Notes: generated by a model from the sequence alone, not told the origin. Positions 24,552-35,929 are shown, counted from the first letter of the stretch. The stretch: 64,000 nucleotides of DNA from Chaunax sp. Z400 (GCA_037577475.1 CM075194.1:22740492-22804491), one strand, 5' to 3'. Numbers and translations: made by a program.

Positions 24552-26008
24552 GCATGGAGGGGGCAGCGACCTGTAGGCGAGGGGCAGCGACCTGTAGGAG
24601 AGGGGCAGCGACCTGTAGGAGAGGGGCAGCGACCTGTAGGCGAGGGGCAGCGACCTGTAGGAGAGGGGCAGCGACCTGTAGGAGAGGGGCACCGACCTGT
24701 AGGAGAGGGGCAGCGACCTGTAGGAGAGGGGCAGTGACCTGTAGGAGAGGGGCAGCGACCTGTAGGAGATGGGCAGCGACTTGTAGAAGAGGGGCACCGA
24801 CCTGTAGGAGAGGGGCAGCGACCTGTAGGAGAGGGGCAGCGACCTGTAGGAGATGGGCAGCAACTTGTAGGAGAGGGGCACCGACCTGTAGGAGAGGGGC
24901 AGCGACCTGTAGGAGAGGGGCAGCGACCTGTAGGAGAGGGGCAGCGACCTGTAGGAGATGGGCGGCAACTTGAAGGAGAGGGGCACCAACCTGTAGAAGA
25001 GGGGCACCAACCTGGAGGAGAGGGGCAGCGACCTGTAGGAGAGGGGTACCGACCTGGAGGAGATGGGCAGCAACCTGTAGGAGAGGGGAACCAACCTGGA
25101 GGAGATGGGCACCAACCTGGAGGAGATGGGCAGCAACCTGTAGGAGATGGGCAGCAACCTGTAGGAGAGGGGCACCAACCTGTAGGAGAGGGGCACCGAC
25201 CTGGAGGAGAGGGACAGCAACCTGTAGGAGAGGTGAACCAACCTGGAGGAGAGGGGCACCAACCTGGAGGAGAGGGGCAGCAACCTGGAGGAGAGGGGCA
25301 GCGACCTGTAGGAGAGGGGCAGCGACCTGTAGGAGAGGGGCACCAACCTGGAGGAGATGGGCAGCAACCTGTAGGAGAGGGGCACCAACCTGGAGGAGAG
25401 GGGCAGCGACCTGTAGGAGAGGGGCAGTGACCTGTAGGAGAGGGGCAGCGACCTGTAGGAGATGGGCAGCAACTTGTAGGAGAGGGGCACCAACCTGTAG
25501 GAGAGGGGCACCAACCTGGAGGAGAGGGGCAGCGACCTGTAGGAGAGGGGTACCAACCTGGAGGAGATGGGCAGCAACCTGTAGGAGAGGGGAACCAACC
25601 TGGAGGAGATGGGCACCAACCTGTAGGAGAGGGGCACCAACCTGGAGGAGAGGGACAGCAACCTGTACGAGAGGTGAACCAACCTGGAGGAGAGGGGCAC
25701 CAACCTGGAGGAGAGGGACAGCAACCTGTACGAGAGGTGAACCAACCTGGAGGAGAGGGGCAGCGACCTGTAGGAGAGGGGTACCGACCTGGAGGAGATG
25801 GGCAGCAACCTGTAGGAGAGGGGAACCAACCTGGAGGAGATGGGCACCAACCTGGAGGAGATGGGCAGCAACCTGTAGGAGAGGGGCACCAACCTGGAGG
25901 AGAGGGACAGCAACCTGTACGAGAGGTGAACCAACCTGGAGGAGAGGGGCAGCGACCTGTAGGAGAGGGGCACCAACCTGGAGGAGATGGGCAGCAACCT
26001 GTACGGTT
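24552..26008. repeat. 21-bp G-rich minisatellite, about 69 units
   Basis: The unit is close to 'gacctgtaggagaggggcag' plus c, repeated with a strict 21-bp period. Variants are limited to a few positions: gac/aac, ctgtagg/ctggagg, gagaggggc/gagatgggc, agc/acc. The left third is nearly homogeneous (gacctgtagg...cagc). The right half is a mosaic with higher-order blocks: the marker 'ggggtacc' recurs at 25047, 25551 and 25782, spaced 504 and 231 bp, which are 24 and 11 units. Because the period is seven codons and the unit lacks stops in several frames, frames above 500 codons exist on the minus strand, giving PSPTGRC- and LSYRSLP-type heptads. I read these as by-products, not genes. Confidence 0.95.
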
Positions 26009-27779
26009 GAAACACTGTAAAAGTTGGGAACCTCTTGAAGAGGTCCTCACCCCCTCCAGCCCCCTCCAGCTGCACCGCTCCCCCACTCTGGTCTAAGGTA
26101 CACACAACTAGAAGGGATTGAACCAACTAGTCCTAAATAGAACTGAAATACTTAAATACAATTTGAAGAGAGAGCATCACCTAACTTTACAAAAGTGTTA
26201 TAATGAATTAATTACATACATAATTCTGTAAAAGCATATTTTTAATAGCACATAAAACATGAATGTGTTCAGTATGTTAATGTGGCTTTGAACTATAATC
26301 CTTTGGGTCTTATTTACTGTATAGTAAATAGACACTAAGAGGCAGAGGCAGGTTGGAAGCCGGGGAGAAGAGGAGCTGCAGGGATCCATAGGTGTCATTT
26401 TAAAGGAGGTGCCATCAGTCTCCTGTCGGATCCACAGCCTCCACCTGCAGCTCCTTAAGGACAAAAAACAAGATGACAGCATCACCCCCAGGCAGGGAGG
26501 GAGAACAACCCATAAAACACAACAGCAAAGACAAATTAAGACTCAGGGTCACACAATGACCAATAAGTCTCTGGTTGCTGTTGTTGTGATGAAGAATCAT
26601 CAAACCGTTTCTGTATCCTGAAACCCTGAACTGAAGAGTGTCACTGATCAATATCTCTGTCGGTGTGTAGTTCTGATGAATGGGTCGCCTCTAACTCCAG
26701 ATGACAGATCATTATCCACTATTAGATAGAGATCAGTAAAATTTGATGCAGACATTCACGGAGCCCAGAGGATGAACCGTAACATAACATAAGACCATAT
26801 CTGATCTGAACAGAAACAAAGAGAACAGAACCATCACTGCTCCTTTTCATCCACTGGATGTCCTCAGTCAGCTGTGTTTAGTTTGATGGGTGAGGCCCCC
26901 TCACCTCCACCCTCCCCCTGTTCCACATGATTTACTGCATGTAAATCAGCTCCAGGACACTTTCTACTTGTTAATTGTGTTTGCTGCCTCCTTGTTGTGC
27001 TGTTTGTCATGCAGCCTGCTCGAACATCTGTTAGCTGTCTCTGATGGACGATCTCCATAACTCTTTATTGCCACAGCACAGGTTCTTTTACCCTCATACC
27101 ACACAGACATTCATAGCTCTTACATACATCATGATGGACTTTTGGGATTGTTGTTCCTCTTTTCTTTCTTCATTTGAAGTCTGCGTGGCCTCCTCTTCCT
27201 TCAGCCAGCTGCTCACACACGTTAGCTGTGTAGAATTACACCATTTAAATCACGCAGTCAAATTGATATTTCACTGGAGACCCAGCTTAGACACATTTGA
27301 ATGCCAGATGTGAACTGCAGTTAAACTCAGCTGGATCCAGTCCCAGTCTGGATCCATCTGGACACAAGATAACAGGACCTGAACAGAACAGGGTCTGAGT
27401 GGTGGGACGTTCATGTCCTATTGCTCATAATCATTTGGCACATATTTAGATTTTTCTCTCAGAAACAGGACAATTCTACCAAACTGTTGTCATACAAACA
27501 CCAGTGCTGTCTCTCTCCTCCCATCTCCTCCCATCTCCTTCCCCACTCCCGCTCCATCATGTAGTCTGCTTTCATATCAGCATCTTTCAGGAGCAGCGTG
27601 TCATCTTCTCATTTTTCACTCTGTTTATCTGCTGCTTGGTTTTTCATCAGTCATGTTCAACAGTTAATCAAATGAACACATCACTTTAAATAAAATCCTA
27701 ATTTTATGGAAAATAACTCTTTTTTTTTACAGTTGTCTTCTGTTTTTTTTATTGTATACAAAAGTTTAAAGTATTGACA
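26009..27779. other. Gene-free stretch
   Basis: Nothing recognisable on either strand. The sequence just right of the array (26010-26100) is C-rich and non-repetitive. There is a T run at 27719-27728. Confidence 0.5.
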
Positions 27780-28165
27780 TTACATGTAAATAAATAAAAC
27801 AACTGTTATTTAAAGTGTAATGCCAATAATGACAAATTACACTTATTTTTCATATTTGTACAGAATAATTATAATATTACTTATACTGTATTTGTTCTTC
27901 TTTCTTAGATTACATACAAATATATATATATAATGACAATAATTAGCTGAAATTAAATATGTAGTTTGTTATATAAGGATTTATGTCCATACTAAATATG
28001 TAACATTTATATTTGTAACTGGGGTAATTCTGATTAGTTTTATATTAATTTGTATTTTTACATTCAAACTCAAATGCAGCTTTTTGTCCTTACATCAAAC
28101 ATGCAGAGTCTTTTTGAAATATCCACAATATGAAGGCACCACTAGGCAGCAGAGGATCCTCATCC
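27780..28165 (+). repeat. AT-rich direct repeat, copy B (partner at 19860-20235)
   Basis: It has the same order of words as copy A: 'aatgccaataatgacaaatt', 'tacaaatatatata', 'gacaataattagctg', 'gtagtttgttatataaggat', 'ttatgtccatactaaat', 'ggggtaattctgattagttt', 'gcagagtctttttgaaa', 'tccacaatatgaaggca'. The shared region starts and ends at similar points in both copies. Confidence 0.75.
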
Positions 28166-31100
28166 AGATATGTTTATACAGAGGGCAATGTGGAGAAAAT
28201 GATTTTAAAGTACTGGAATATATCCCAGCGTGCACAGGGAAAGGCATTTGAATGAATAGCTGGCTTTATCTTTCATGTTGAACACAAACTACATTGCATA
28301 TGATCAGTACATCATCATCACTCACTGGGGGAGGACTTTATAGGCCTCTCCCACTCCTGGGTAATTACTTAGTGATGACACCTAAAGAGGTGGACCCACT
28401 ATGAGGAGGGAGAGGGCACCTCTGTGTTCTGCTCCTTCTCCAGCCTGCAGCTACAACACCTGTCCACTAGGTGTCCTCAGCGAATCGTCATTGATACGTC
28501 ACCTGACCTCCCTTCAGTTGACTTCCTGGTGCAGCTGTTTCTTATTTGCTTGTTGGACTGCAAGTGGGAAACCAATCAATACTTGATATTTGTGTCCATG
28601 TGTGTTTCTCCCACGGGACCCTGAAGAGTTCTGAATTTATTAAAATGTAAGAATTTTAAAATACTGTTAGACTTTTCATAGAAGAGCACAGATGTAACAG
28701 TAATGAGGGCTCTTTTCATATGATGTCCCAGTAAATCATTCCAGTAGTGACCCAGCATGCATGAAACCAGACCAGTGGCTCACATGAATGAAATGTTATA
28801 CACCAGGTAAAATGTATTTTATTTATTAGAAGTGGGCAGATGGTCTCTTTATTTTTCTAACAGATTTATATGTGCTGATTATAAGTTGGCTCCAACACTG
28901 CATCCCACCACCTGAAGTGCATTCAAGTGGTGTCGGAGAAACTGGAAAAACTATTTCCTGACTGGAAAAATGTCTGGGACACAAAACGCAAACAAAAGTC
29001 AAGGTTTAGTCGTGAATATAATTTTTGCATTCAAATAAATGGTAATATTTTAGATTGTAATTGTTCCTGCCTACATTGACACTTAGATTAGTTCTAATAC
29101 TTATTAACATAAACCCTCATTACAAGTTAGGTAAATCAATATTTCAGTGGTTTTATGGAAGGTACTGGTGCAGCAACCAGTCAGGGACAAAACCAGTTTG
29201 TAATATAAAGTTTCCAGCTTCAAACAGCATCGACAGGTTGTTTCAACACTTCCTCTTTGTAGTGTCCATGTTGTTCCTGCATTATGACTTAAAAGCTCAT
29301 GAACATGTGAAGGGGAGCATGTGAAAGCACCACCACTCCTCAGACACAACCTACTGGTGTCCCTGTGTTTTATGGAGTGTTTCAGATGCTGTCATTCATC
29401 ACCTGTCCGGTTGCTGCCACTAAAGACTCTCCTCCTGACCAGTCGTCTGCTTACAGCCATTCATCAGCCATCATTTACTCTTTATTAGATAGTTTATGGT
29501 TTGACCAGCTGCTCCCGTCCTGATTCTGATCTAAAACACCTGCCTGTTGTTTAGCTGCATTTTTAACCCTACCTGTGTGTCATGGTGTCTGCTTGTGGCT
29601 TCAGTCGCCCCTTACAGTATTTAAAGGCCCTGTGCATTGTACTGTATGCTGCTTATTGTAGATGAATAGAGTTCATCTCAGGGCTGTGTGAGTGTGCAAC
29701 GTCCTCACTCTCCTGTGATCATTGATGCACCAGTGGATAAATCGTTCTTCTTGGTGCATGAAGTCCCTGCATAGCTCCGCCCACCTCAAGCTGAGCAGAG
29801 GTCTGATCAGTCAGAAAGTGATGACACCTGTGTGTGTGCAGGCTCTGAAACACTGAAAACCTCTAATGATGGACCTTTACAGGCTCTTATTGTGAAATCT
29901 CATTCACTGTAGTGTTGAAAAGATTGTAGAGCCTAAAGCCAGAGGTTTCAACATGAGGAAGGTGGCCTTCTTTTAACCAAGCTAGATCAACGCCAATCCG
30001 TTTGGGTTAAGCTTTAAACAGCTCTGCCCTATCTAATTCTTTTCCTAAGCGACATTCAGTTTATACTCAGCTGAACACGTTTCTACACCAGACATTAACA
30101 ATGACACAAAATTAGTGTATTTACAGCAGCAGATACTGCATGCATCTAGATGTGTGTTTTTTCCATCTACATTCATTTAGTTGATAATGCAGCAAAATAT
30201 TTTCCCCATTTGCTTCAGATAACATTTTTAATTTTACACAGCATGTCATCCATATATAAAGAAGGCACATTAACGGTAGACCATATTGGCTCATGCTTTC
30301 CTTCTTGGCGTTGCTGCCAAATCAGTATTCTAGTTAAAAGAAAGCTGTAAAAAAAAAAGATTAGTCCATTGGTATTTTTCACAGGTAATATTCAATCAAT
30401 CATGGAAGGAAGCAGAAAGCCTGGGTTAATAAAGAAAGTTGAAACTTGCTTCCATATTTATAACCTGGTGATGTTTAATCTAAAATCCATTTTACAAATC
30501 TAATAAATTGGCTGTAGCATAAATACAAGATAAAAACTACATTCATTAATTTCTCAGCGATAAACAGAACTGATACATTAAAACTTGTTAATAATATGTT
30601 ACCTTTGTGAACATCAGCATTCATTTGGAGTCATTTTCTGTCCATATGACAAAAATAAGTCCAATATTCAGGCTTGTTTAACCTGTTTTGTTCTCCACCA
30701 ATGCCTAATAAAATGGCTGCCTCTTTAGCTCCCAACTGCTCCATTATGTTCACTAGGTTGATGCTAAAGCCTTTTGGTGCAGCTGGTACTAGTGATGACG
30801 AGTGCAGTGACACTGAACCACAACAGGTCAGCTGTAGACCTAAAAAAAAAAAAACAAGAAGCTGAAAGACACTAAAACGCTCCTTGGACCTGAGGCAAAG
30901 TGCAAAGTTGGGTATTAATTCTTTGTGGGTTTGTCACTATAAGCTGCACCTTCTTCATAACATATTACATCAGGTCAGTCTCGTCGTATTAAAGATTTTA
31001 ATTAGTGCAGCTTTAATGCAGACGTTAAGCCAAAGAATGCCTCAAACCCTTGATACATGGGGGCAGAGTCAGAGTTTACATTAATGACACAAGGTCACTT

Positions 31101-32000
31101 TGGTGGTAGTTTTTTCAGTGACGTCAAAGAAGTTTTTGTTCACTGTTCCCAGATAGTCAGCAGCTTCTGGTCAGGAATGAAATCATCTGATATACGACCA
31201 TATCTTCAGAGAAACAACACCTTGTAAAAGACAATTTTACTGTGGTGATTTAGAGACCCTTTAGCCTCAGGCTCATTCCTGATACCCTCTTTTACATGTT
31301 ATGTGGACATGCTATAACAAGGCGGCACCATCTTTGGCGCCGCAGTGACTGAGTCGGGTTATCCTTTGAGGATAAATTTACTTTAAGTGGATCCTTGACA
31401 CTTTCCATTAAGGGTATTTCTTTAACCACATTGAGTACATTCATCTAAACATCTGGTATTTGATAATAAAGTCACTCATTTGACTCCTACAGTACAATTG
31501 GTGTGTGATTCATTGTCCCAAGAGGCATACTGTTGAAGGCTTTTATTATGGCAGCATGGTGTATTGTCATGCTTTAATTTAGCTGTGGTGGGATTACTGC
31601 CTCAATGTATGTTTATTCATCTCTGTGTGTGTTCATTGTGAGTACCTCTGTTTGTAGGTAGCAAGGCATTAACCAGATGTTGGTGAACAATGGCCTATAA
31701 TTGTATGACTTGTCCAGACTTCCTTAGTTCTGATGAAGAAAACATCAGACAGGAATGTTTTCCATTCTAACATAATCATGTTAGACTTTAGTCCATTAGG
31801 TTGTTCTTATGCTAAATTTGGATAAGCCCCACTGGAAATGCTTCAAGTACGCTATATATATATATATTATATATTCTTCAACCACAAGGCCTCTGCGTTG
31901 AATGCGATCTGCCCTACCACAGGACGGCCTGCTTTCTCCCAAGCCAAGGCCTCCTCTCCCCTGCTGCAAGTGACCAACAATGTCCAACAATGAGGGCTGA
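28166..32000. other. Gene-free stretch
   Basis: No supported exon. There is an A run at 30842-30853 and a short (TA)n at 31853-31875. No transposon protein motifs were found. Frames of 60-90 codons are unsupported. Confidence 0.5.
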
Positions 32001-32670
32001 TTTTGCGTTTTGTACAGCCGCTTCTGGAGACCACTTCCTTCCAGTTACCAAGGTTGGTGCATTCTGGGCTATGCAGAGATCACGTGATTCTGTCAGCGTC
32101 AGTTCCAGCCTCGCCTTGGAGCATTTGTACTCTTCCATAAGACTGGACACGGGCAGCTCCAGGATTCCTTTTCCATATAATCCTATGCCACTAAAGCATC
32201 CCGACAGGCCCAGCCATTTCTTAGCAAACTTGCTAATCTGCAAACCACACAGTTTTTTGCGTTGAACAGCTGGGCATGTCCAGCCGTCACATTTCGTCAA
32301 ATTTTGATGTTTCGCCATGAAACTGAAAATTGTCATGACTTCATTGTCTAAGGTCCAATCAGTACAAAACTTCAAATGCTGGTTAAGGGTCCCGCTCTAA
32401 AGACATCCACATGATAAAATTTAGCTATAGTCATACCGCCACCTAGTGGCAACAGAAGATGACATATTTTACGTTTTGATACACTACTACTAGGCTGTTG
32501 AACATATTGGCTTCAAATTCAGTGAGAACAGCTATAACAAGTTGGTAATGCAGGATTCTGAAGCTTGTGTGTTTTCGTGCAAAGTTGTAGGCTTGGCTGT
32601 GCGGCAAATGTTGATGTTTCGCCATGAAGCAGGAGGTTGTCACGTGTTCAGAGAACTGATCAGTCCTCAT
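32000..32670. repeat. Internally duplicated dispersed repeat
   Basis: The phrase 'ttgatgtttcgccatgaa' occurs at 32304-32321 and again at 32611-32628, 307 bp apart in the same orientation. Similar wording precedes each ('gttttttgcgttgaacagct' against 'gtgttttcgtgcaaagttgt'). Between them lies 'ccgccacctagtggcaacag', a phrase resembling the end of the piece at 5590-5815. This fits a nonautonomous transposon with an internal tandem duplication. Confidence 0.55.
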
Positions 32671-32784
32671 CCCCTGATGTCTCCATCAAACATATTTAAT
32701 AAAACACATGAATGTAATGTAACTTTAGATCCTAAAAAACAACCCAACAACAAACAGGACTTTTTTTTTCTATTTTCTATTTTT

Positions 32785-32790
32785 TTTATT
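32785..32790 (-). terminator. Candidate poly(A) signal for the 33-kb coiled-coil gene
   Basis: On the minus strand AATAAA (plus TTTATT) lies about 275 bases past the stop of the frame at 33066, within an A-rich (minus) tract. It is suitable as the 3' end of a short intronless transcript. Confidence 0.4.
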
Positions 32791-33065
32791 TCAAGTCCAG
32801 AAGTTAAAAACAGAACATTTGTGTGGCTGGAGGTTAGTTCAGTCCTACAGACCCAGATCAGGACCAGGTTAGTATTTGCTCTCGTATCTTCACGAAGACC
32901 AGATTCGGGTTTACACCTGAAAAGTGAGACCAGTTTGTTTGGCCTGACTTTTCTGGTGTCTCCAAATCTTGACGCTCAAACCGTTTTTTCCACCGGTTTA
33001 GGCTGTCCATCCAGTTAAATATACTAAAACCAATGACTCTCTGTTCCTGACTGCAGGTCTGGGCT

Positions 33066-33419
33066 CTAGAAAAATCTCCTGTACCACTTCTTCTTCTTCT
33101 TCTTCTTCTGGATCTGGGCCTCGAGCTCTACCAGCTGGGATGTCATGACCCTCTCCTTCTCCTCCCACTCCTGCTGATTGTTCAGCAGATCCTTTTTAAG
33201 GCCCTCTGTCTCCTGAAGGTGTAACGACCTGTCCTCCTCCCAGTGGACCCGATTGGTCTCCACCTGTTGTTCAGCCTCCTTCAGAGCAGCTGTAAGGGTG
33301 TTGAACTCCTTTTTCTGCTCGTCGAGCTGAGCCACAGATGTGGATTTCTCCTCGTCAAGCTGGGTTGTCAAGGCGGTCTCCTTCTCCTCTTGAACCTTAT
33401 TTAGGAAAACCGACAGCAT
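33066..33419 (-). CDS. Candidate intronless gene for a 117-residue coiled-coil protein
   Basis: ATG at 33419 in a good context (gtggagATGc) opens 117 codons ending at 33066. From residue 1 to about 95 the protein is a continuous heptad-type coiled coil: very rich in E, K, Q and L, with segments such as LDEEKSTSVAQLDEQKKEF and EGLKKDLLNNQQEWEEKERV, no proline and no cysteine. It closes with a run of seven lysines and WYRRFF, a basic-aromatic tail suited to membrane or nucleic-acid contact. There is no signal peptide. Upstream are a TATA box (33577-33583), two CCAAT boxes and two TGACATCA elements; downstream is an AATAAA. Two very short upstream frames precede the ATG. The family is unknown to me. 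It could be a functional small gene, a retrocopy, or one exon of a larger coiled-coil gene; the open frame continues upstream of the ATG for 11 codons. Confidence 0.5.
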   Translation of the reverse strand: MLSVFLNKVQEEKETALTTQLDEEKSTSVAQLDEQKKEFNTLTAALKEAEQQVETNRVHWEEDRSLHLQETEGLKKDLLNNQQEWEEKERVMTSQLVELEAQIQKKKKKKKWYRRFF

Positions 33420-33576
33420 CTCCACCTCGATCTCAATGACGACTCCCCACAAGTGTACCTTGGGACAGCCTCACTGATTTTTCATCTGTTGTATGTCAGA
33501 GTTTGTCCTCTGTTCATGTCCGTAGTTTATAGTTGAGTCTTTAATTTGCCTAGCGTGTCTGAACCAAACCTGGTTG

Positions 33577-33690
33577 TTTTATAGCATCCCGACATTCTAG
33601 GAAGGACATTATGACATCAAAACCTCTATTGGCTTTCATCTTGCAACAACAAGATGATGTCATCATAACATCTATTGGCTAGAGGTTATG
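33577..33690 (-). promoter_or_regulatory. TATA box with duplicated CCAAT and TGACATCA elements
   Basis: Read on the minus strand, a TATAAAA box (33577-33583) lies 158 bases before the ATG. Upstream are two copies of a module. AGCCAATAG (CCAAT core at 33628-33632 and 33674-33678) occurs next to TGACATCA/TGATGTCA, an ATF/CREB-type site (33612-33619 and 33655-33662). The second CRE-like site sits in a palindrome, 'atgatgtcatcat'. The two modules share 'atcaaaacctctattggct' against 'atcataacatctattggct', so the module arose by local duplication. Confidence 0.5.
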
Positions 33691-33719
33691 CCTCTATCTG
33701 TCTGTCATCTATCGGTCTG

Positions 33720-33721
<2 letters not shown>

Positions 33722-33802
<81 letters not shown>
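33722..33802. repeat. (TA)n microsatellite
   Basis: Roughly 40 TA dinucleotides with one phase slip near 33777. It lies 32 bases from the upstream end of the promoter module of the 33-kb candidate gene. Confidence 0.95.
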
Positions 33803-34129
33803 GACATTGATGACGAACTGAGAGTTGAGCACATTTTTGCTAAAGAATACAATGTGAGTGAGAATGTGAGGTTATCTCTGCATATTGATTGTTACTGGGA
33901 AAGTCAATTGATCAAAAACTACATTAGTACTGCTGGACTCAAGCAGGGGCCAAGGAGGCAATTACCCCCATGTGACACAATTCAGAACAAAATGTGCCCT
34001 CTAGGGTGCATTTACCATCAAGGAAAACATGATGACGTGACCTCCAGAGAGCCCTTTCTGAGGATAAGATATAATACAATATGCTAATGGTTGCCCTTAA
34101 ACTCAGGAAAATGTAATGTAGTTTCCCTT

Positions 34130-34492
34130 TGGATTGCCCTTCTAGTAGAGAAAATTTAATGCAGTGACTTTTGGAATGTCTTGCAGTGCCCTTCAGATTG
34201 CCCTTCTAGTGGAGAAAATGCAATGCAGTGGCTTTTAGATTGCCCTTCTAGTGGAGAAACTTTAATGCAGTGGCTTTTAGATTGCCCTTCTAGTGGAGAA
34301 ACTTTAATGCATTGGCTTTTAGATTGCCCTTCTAGTGGAGAAACTTTAATGCAGTGGCTTTTAGATTGCCCTTCTAGTGGAGAAACTTTAATGCAGTGGC
34401 TTTTAGATTGCCCTTCTAGTGGAGAAACTTTAATGCATTGGCTTTTAGATTGCCCTTCTAGTGGAGAAACTGTCTTGCAGTGCTCATTGGAT
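34130..34492 (+). repeat. 42-bp minisatellite, about eight units
   Basis: The unit is 'cccttctagtggagaaactt' followed by 'taatgcagtggcttttagat' and 'tg'. The first one or two units are diverged (aaaatttaatgcagtgactt) and the central five nearly identical, with an alternation of 'gcagtgg' and 'gcattgg'. The period is 14 codons, so the plus strand reads DCPSSGETLMQWLL repeatedly from 34181 to 34498. Fainter copies may start near 34000 ('gccctctagggtgcatttac'). Confidence 0.9.
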
Positions 34493-34499
34493 TGGTGAA

Positions 34500-35925
34500 A
34501 TATTTAACAGTTCCAATGGTCCAATGTCGTGGTTTTGAGTTGCATAACATTATTTTAATCTTAACCAGGGTTTGTGAATGTTTCACCATGAATGCATCAC
34601 AACTGTCTGCAAGCTGATGCTCAAATGCATACAGCTGGTGGTCCAATTTATATTTTTTTCATTTCAAATTTTAAATTAAAATTTTTATTTTTAAATTTTT
34701 TTTTTCTATTTTACTTTTTTTTTTAATTAACAGTTTGATTTGAAATGAGGCTAAAAGAGCACTTAGAGTATAATAGGACATACAGTATGTGTGTTGCGTC
34801 TTACAGGCACACTTAGTGCATTCATCCACCACTGCCTGGCTGTGACATCCTGTCTGTTTCCTTATTGGTGTAGTATGACCCTCCAGGCTTGAACAAGTTT
34901 CCAGTCATTTTCCATTGGTATGACATTCGCTCATGTTGTGGCAATCTGCACTCAATTTGTATTTCCATAACATCCTCACAGCATGAGGTAACTGCAGTGT
35001 TATGCATCTGCTTAGGAGCAGAGCCAAATTGTGAAGGTCCTTGTCCTGATCCACAATGTTTCAGCATCATAGTAAACTAACTGGCTCTATGAATATCAGA
35101 GAAAGTGCCATACAGTGTTTAGACTCACTGTTTTCACAGTGCATTTTACAGTAGTTTTGTTGCTCCTGCATACATTCTTGCATTACCGTTGTTCTAGACA
35201 AGAGCCTCACTGTTTAATCTGATCTGCTCATGCTAATCCAGCTGTATGGAGCCTAAATGTTAAACCCTACTATTGTTTTAAAGGTTTCTCCACTTCGAAA
35301 TCACTGGAAATCCCAGTGAATTAAAACAGCTGCAGGAGGTTGTGTCTTAACCTCAGACTGTCGGAGAAAAGTTGGTCTGGATGATGATTTTGACACTTTT
35401 GACATGAGAACTGAACTGGCATTGCTGGTATATAGAAAGAAGTTGATTCTACATTCTTATTGCTGTTTTCTAATATCTACTCCAGCGGAAGTGATTCTAT
35501 ATCTGCATGATGACAGAATGTCCTGCCTATCTGAGTTCCCTTTGAGTACCGCCACCTCCTGGTGAGTTTACGACTGCGTAAATTACTGTGCGAGGCAGCA
35601 GAATTTGGGCCACCTGGCCCATCAGGTTCCTTTCTGGCTGCTGCTGATCTACCTGCACCGTGAGTAGATCGCTGCAGTGTTAATTACTATAATGATGTCG
35701 GTACTGGTAGCAGCACTAAACACCACCACAGAGGCAGGAGACTTTCCAGCATGGGCATGGTGCACCTGACTGCTGGATGAAGGTTAAAGACCATTGTGAA
35801 AGATAAAAAGAGTGATAGCAGACAAGCTAAATCTTTGGGAATACGCTGACTTTAACTATTGGCTGAACAGCGTGGTGGCACACTTTGACCATAATAACAT
35901 TAAGCAATTCAGCCTAAGGAAAAAG
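34500..35925. other. Gene-free stretch
   Basis: A T/A-rich low-complexity tract lies at 34645-34735. No exon or repeat family is recognisable in the remainder. Confidence 0.5.
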
Positions 35926-35929
35926 ATTA

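Noticed and set aside
24552..26008. CRISPR-like array (regular short repeats)
   Set aside because: The units are contiguous with no unique spacers, and the genome is clearly vertebrate.
24533..26126. Open frames of 517 and 526 codons on the minus strand, and 65-197 codon frames on the plus strand
   Set aside because: They are produced by the 21-bp tandem period and have no start context, splice sites or non-repeat domain. Several frames are open at once, which real coding sequence would not show.
31914..32375. 153-codon minus-strand frame as a gene
   Set aside because: It overlaps the internally duplicated dispersed repeat and shows no recognisable domain or codon bias.
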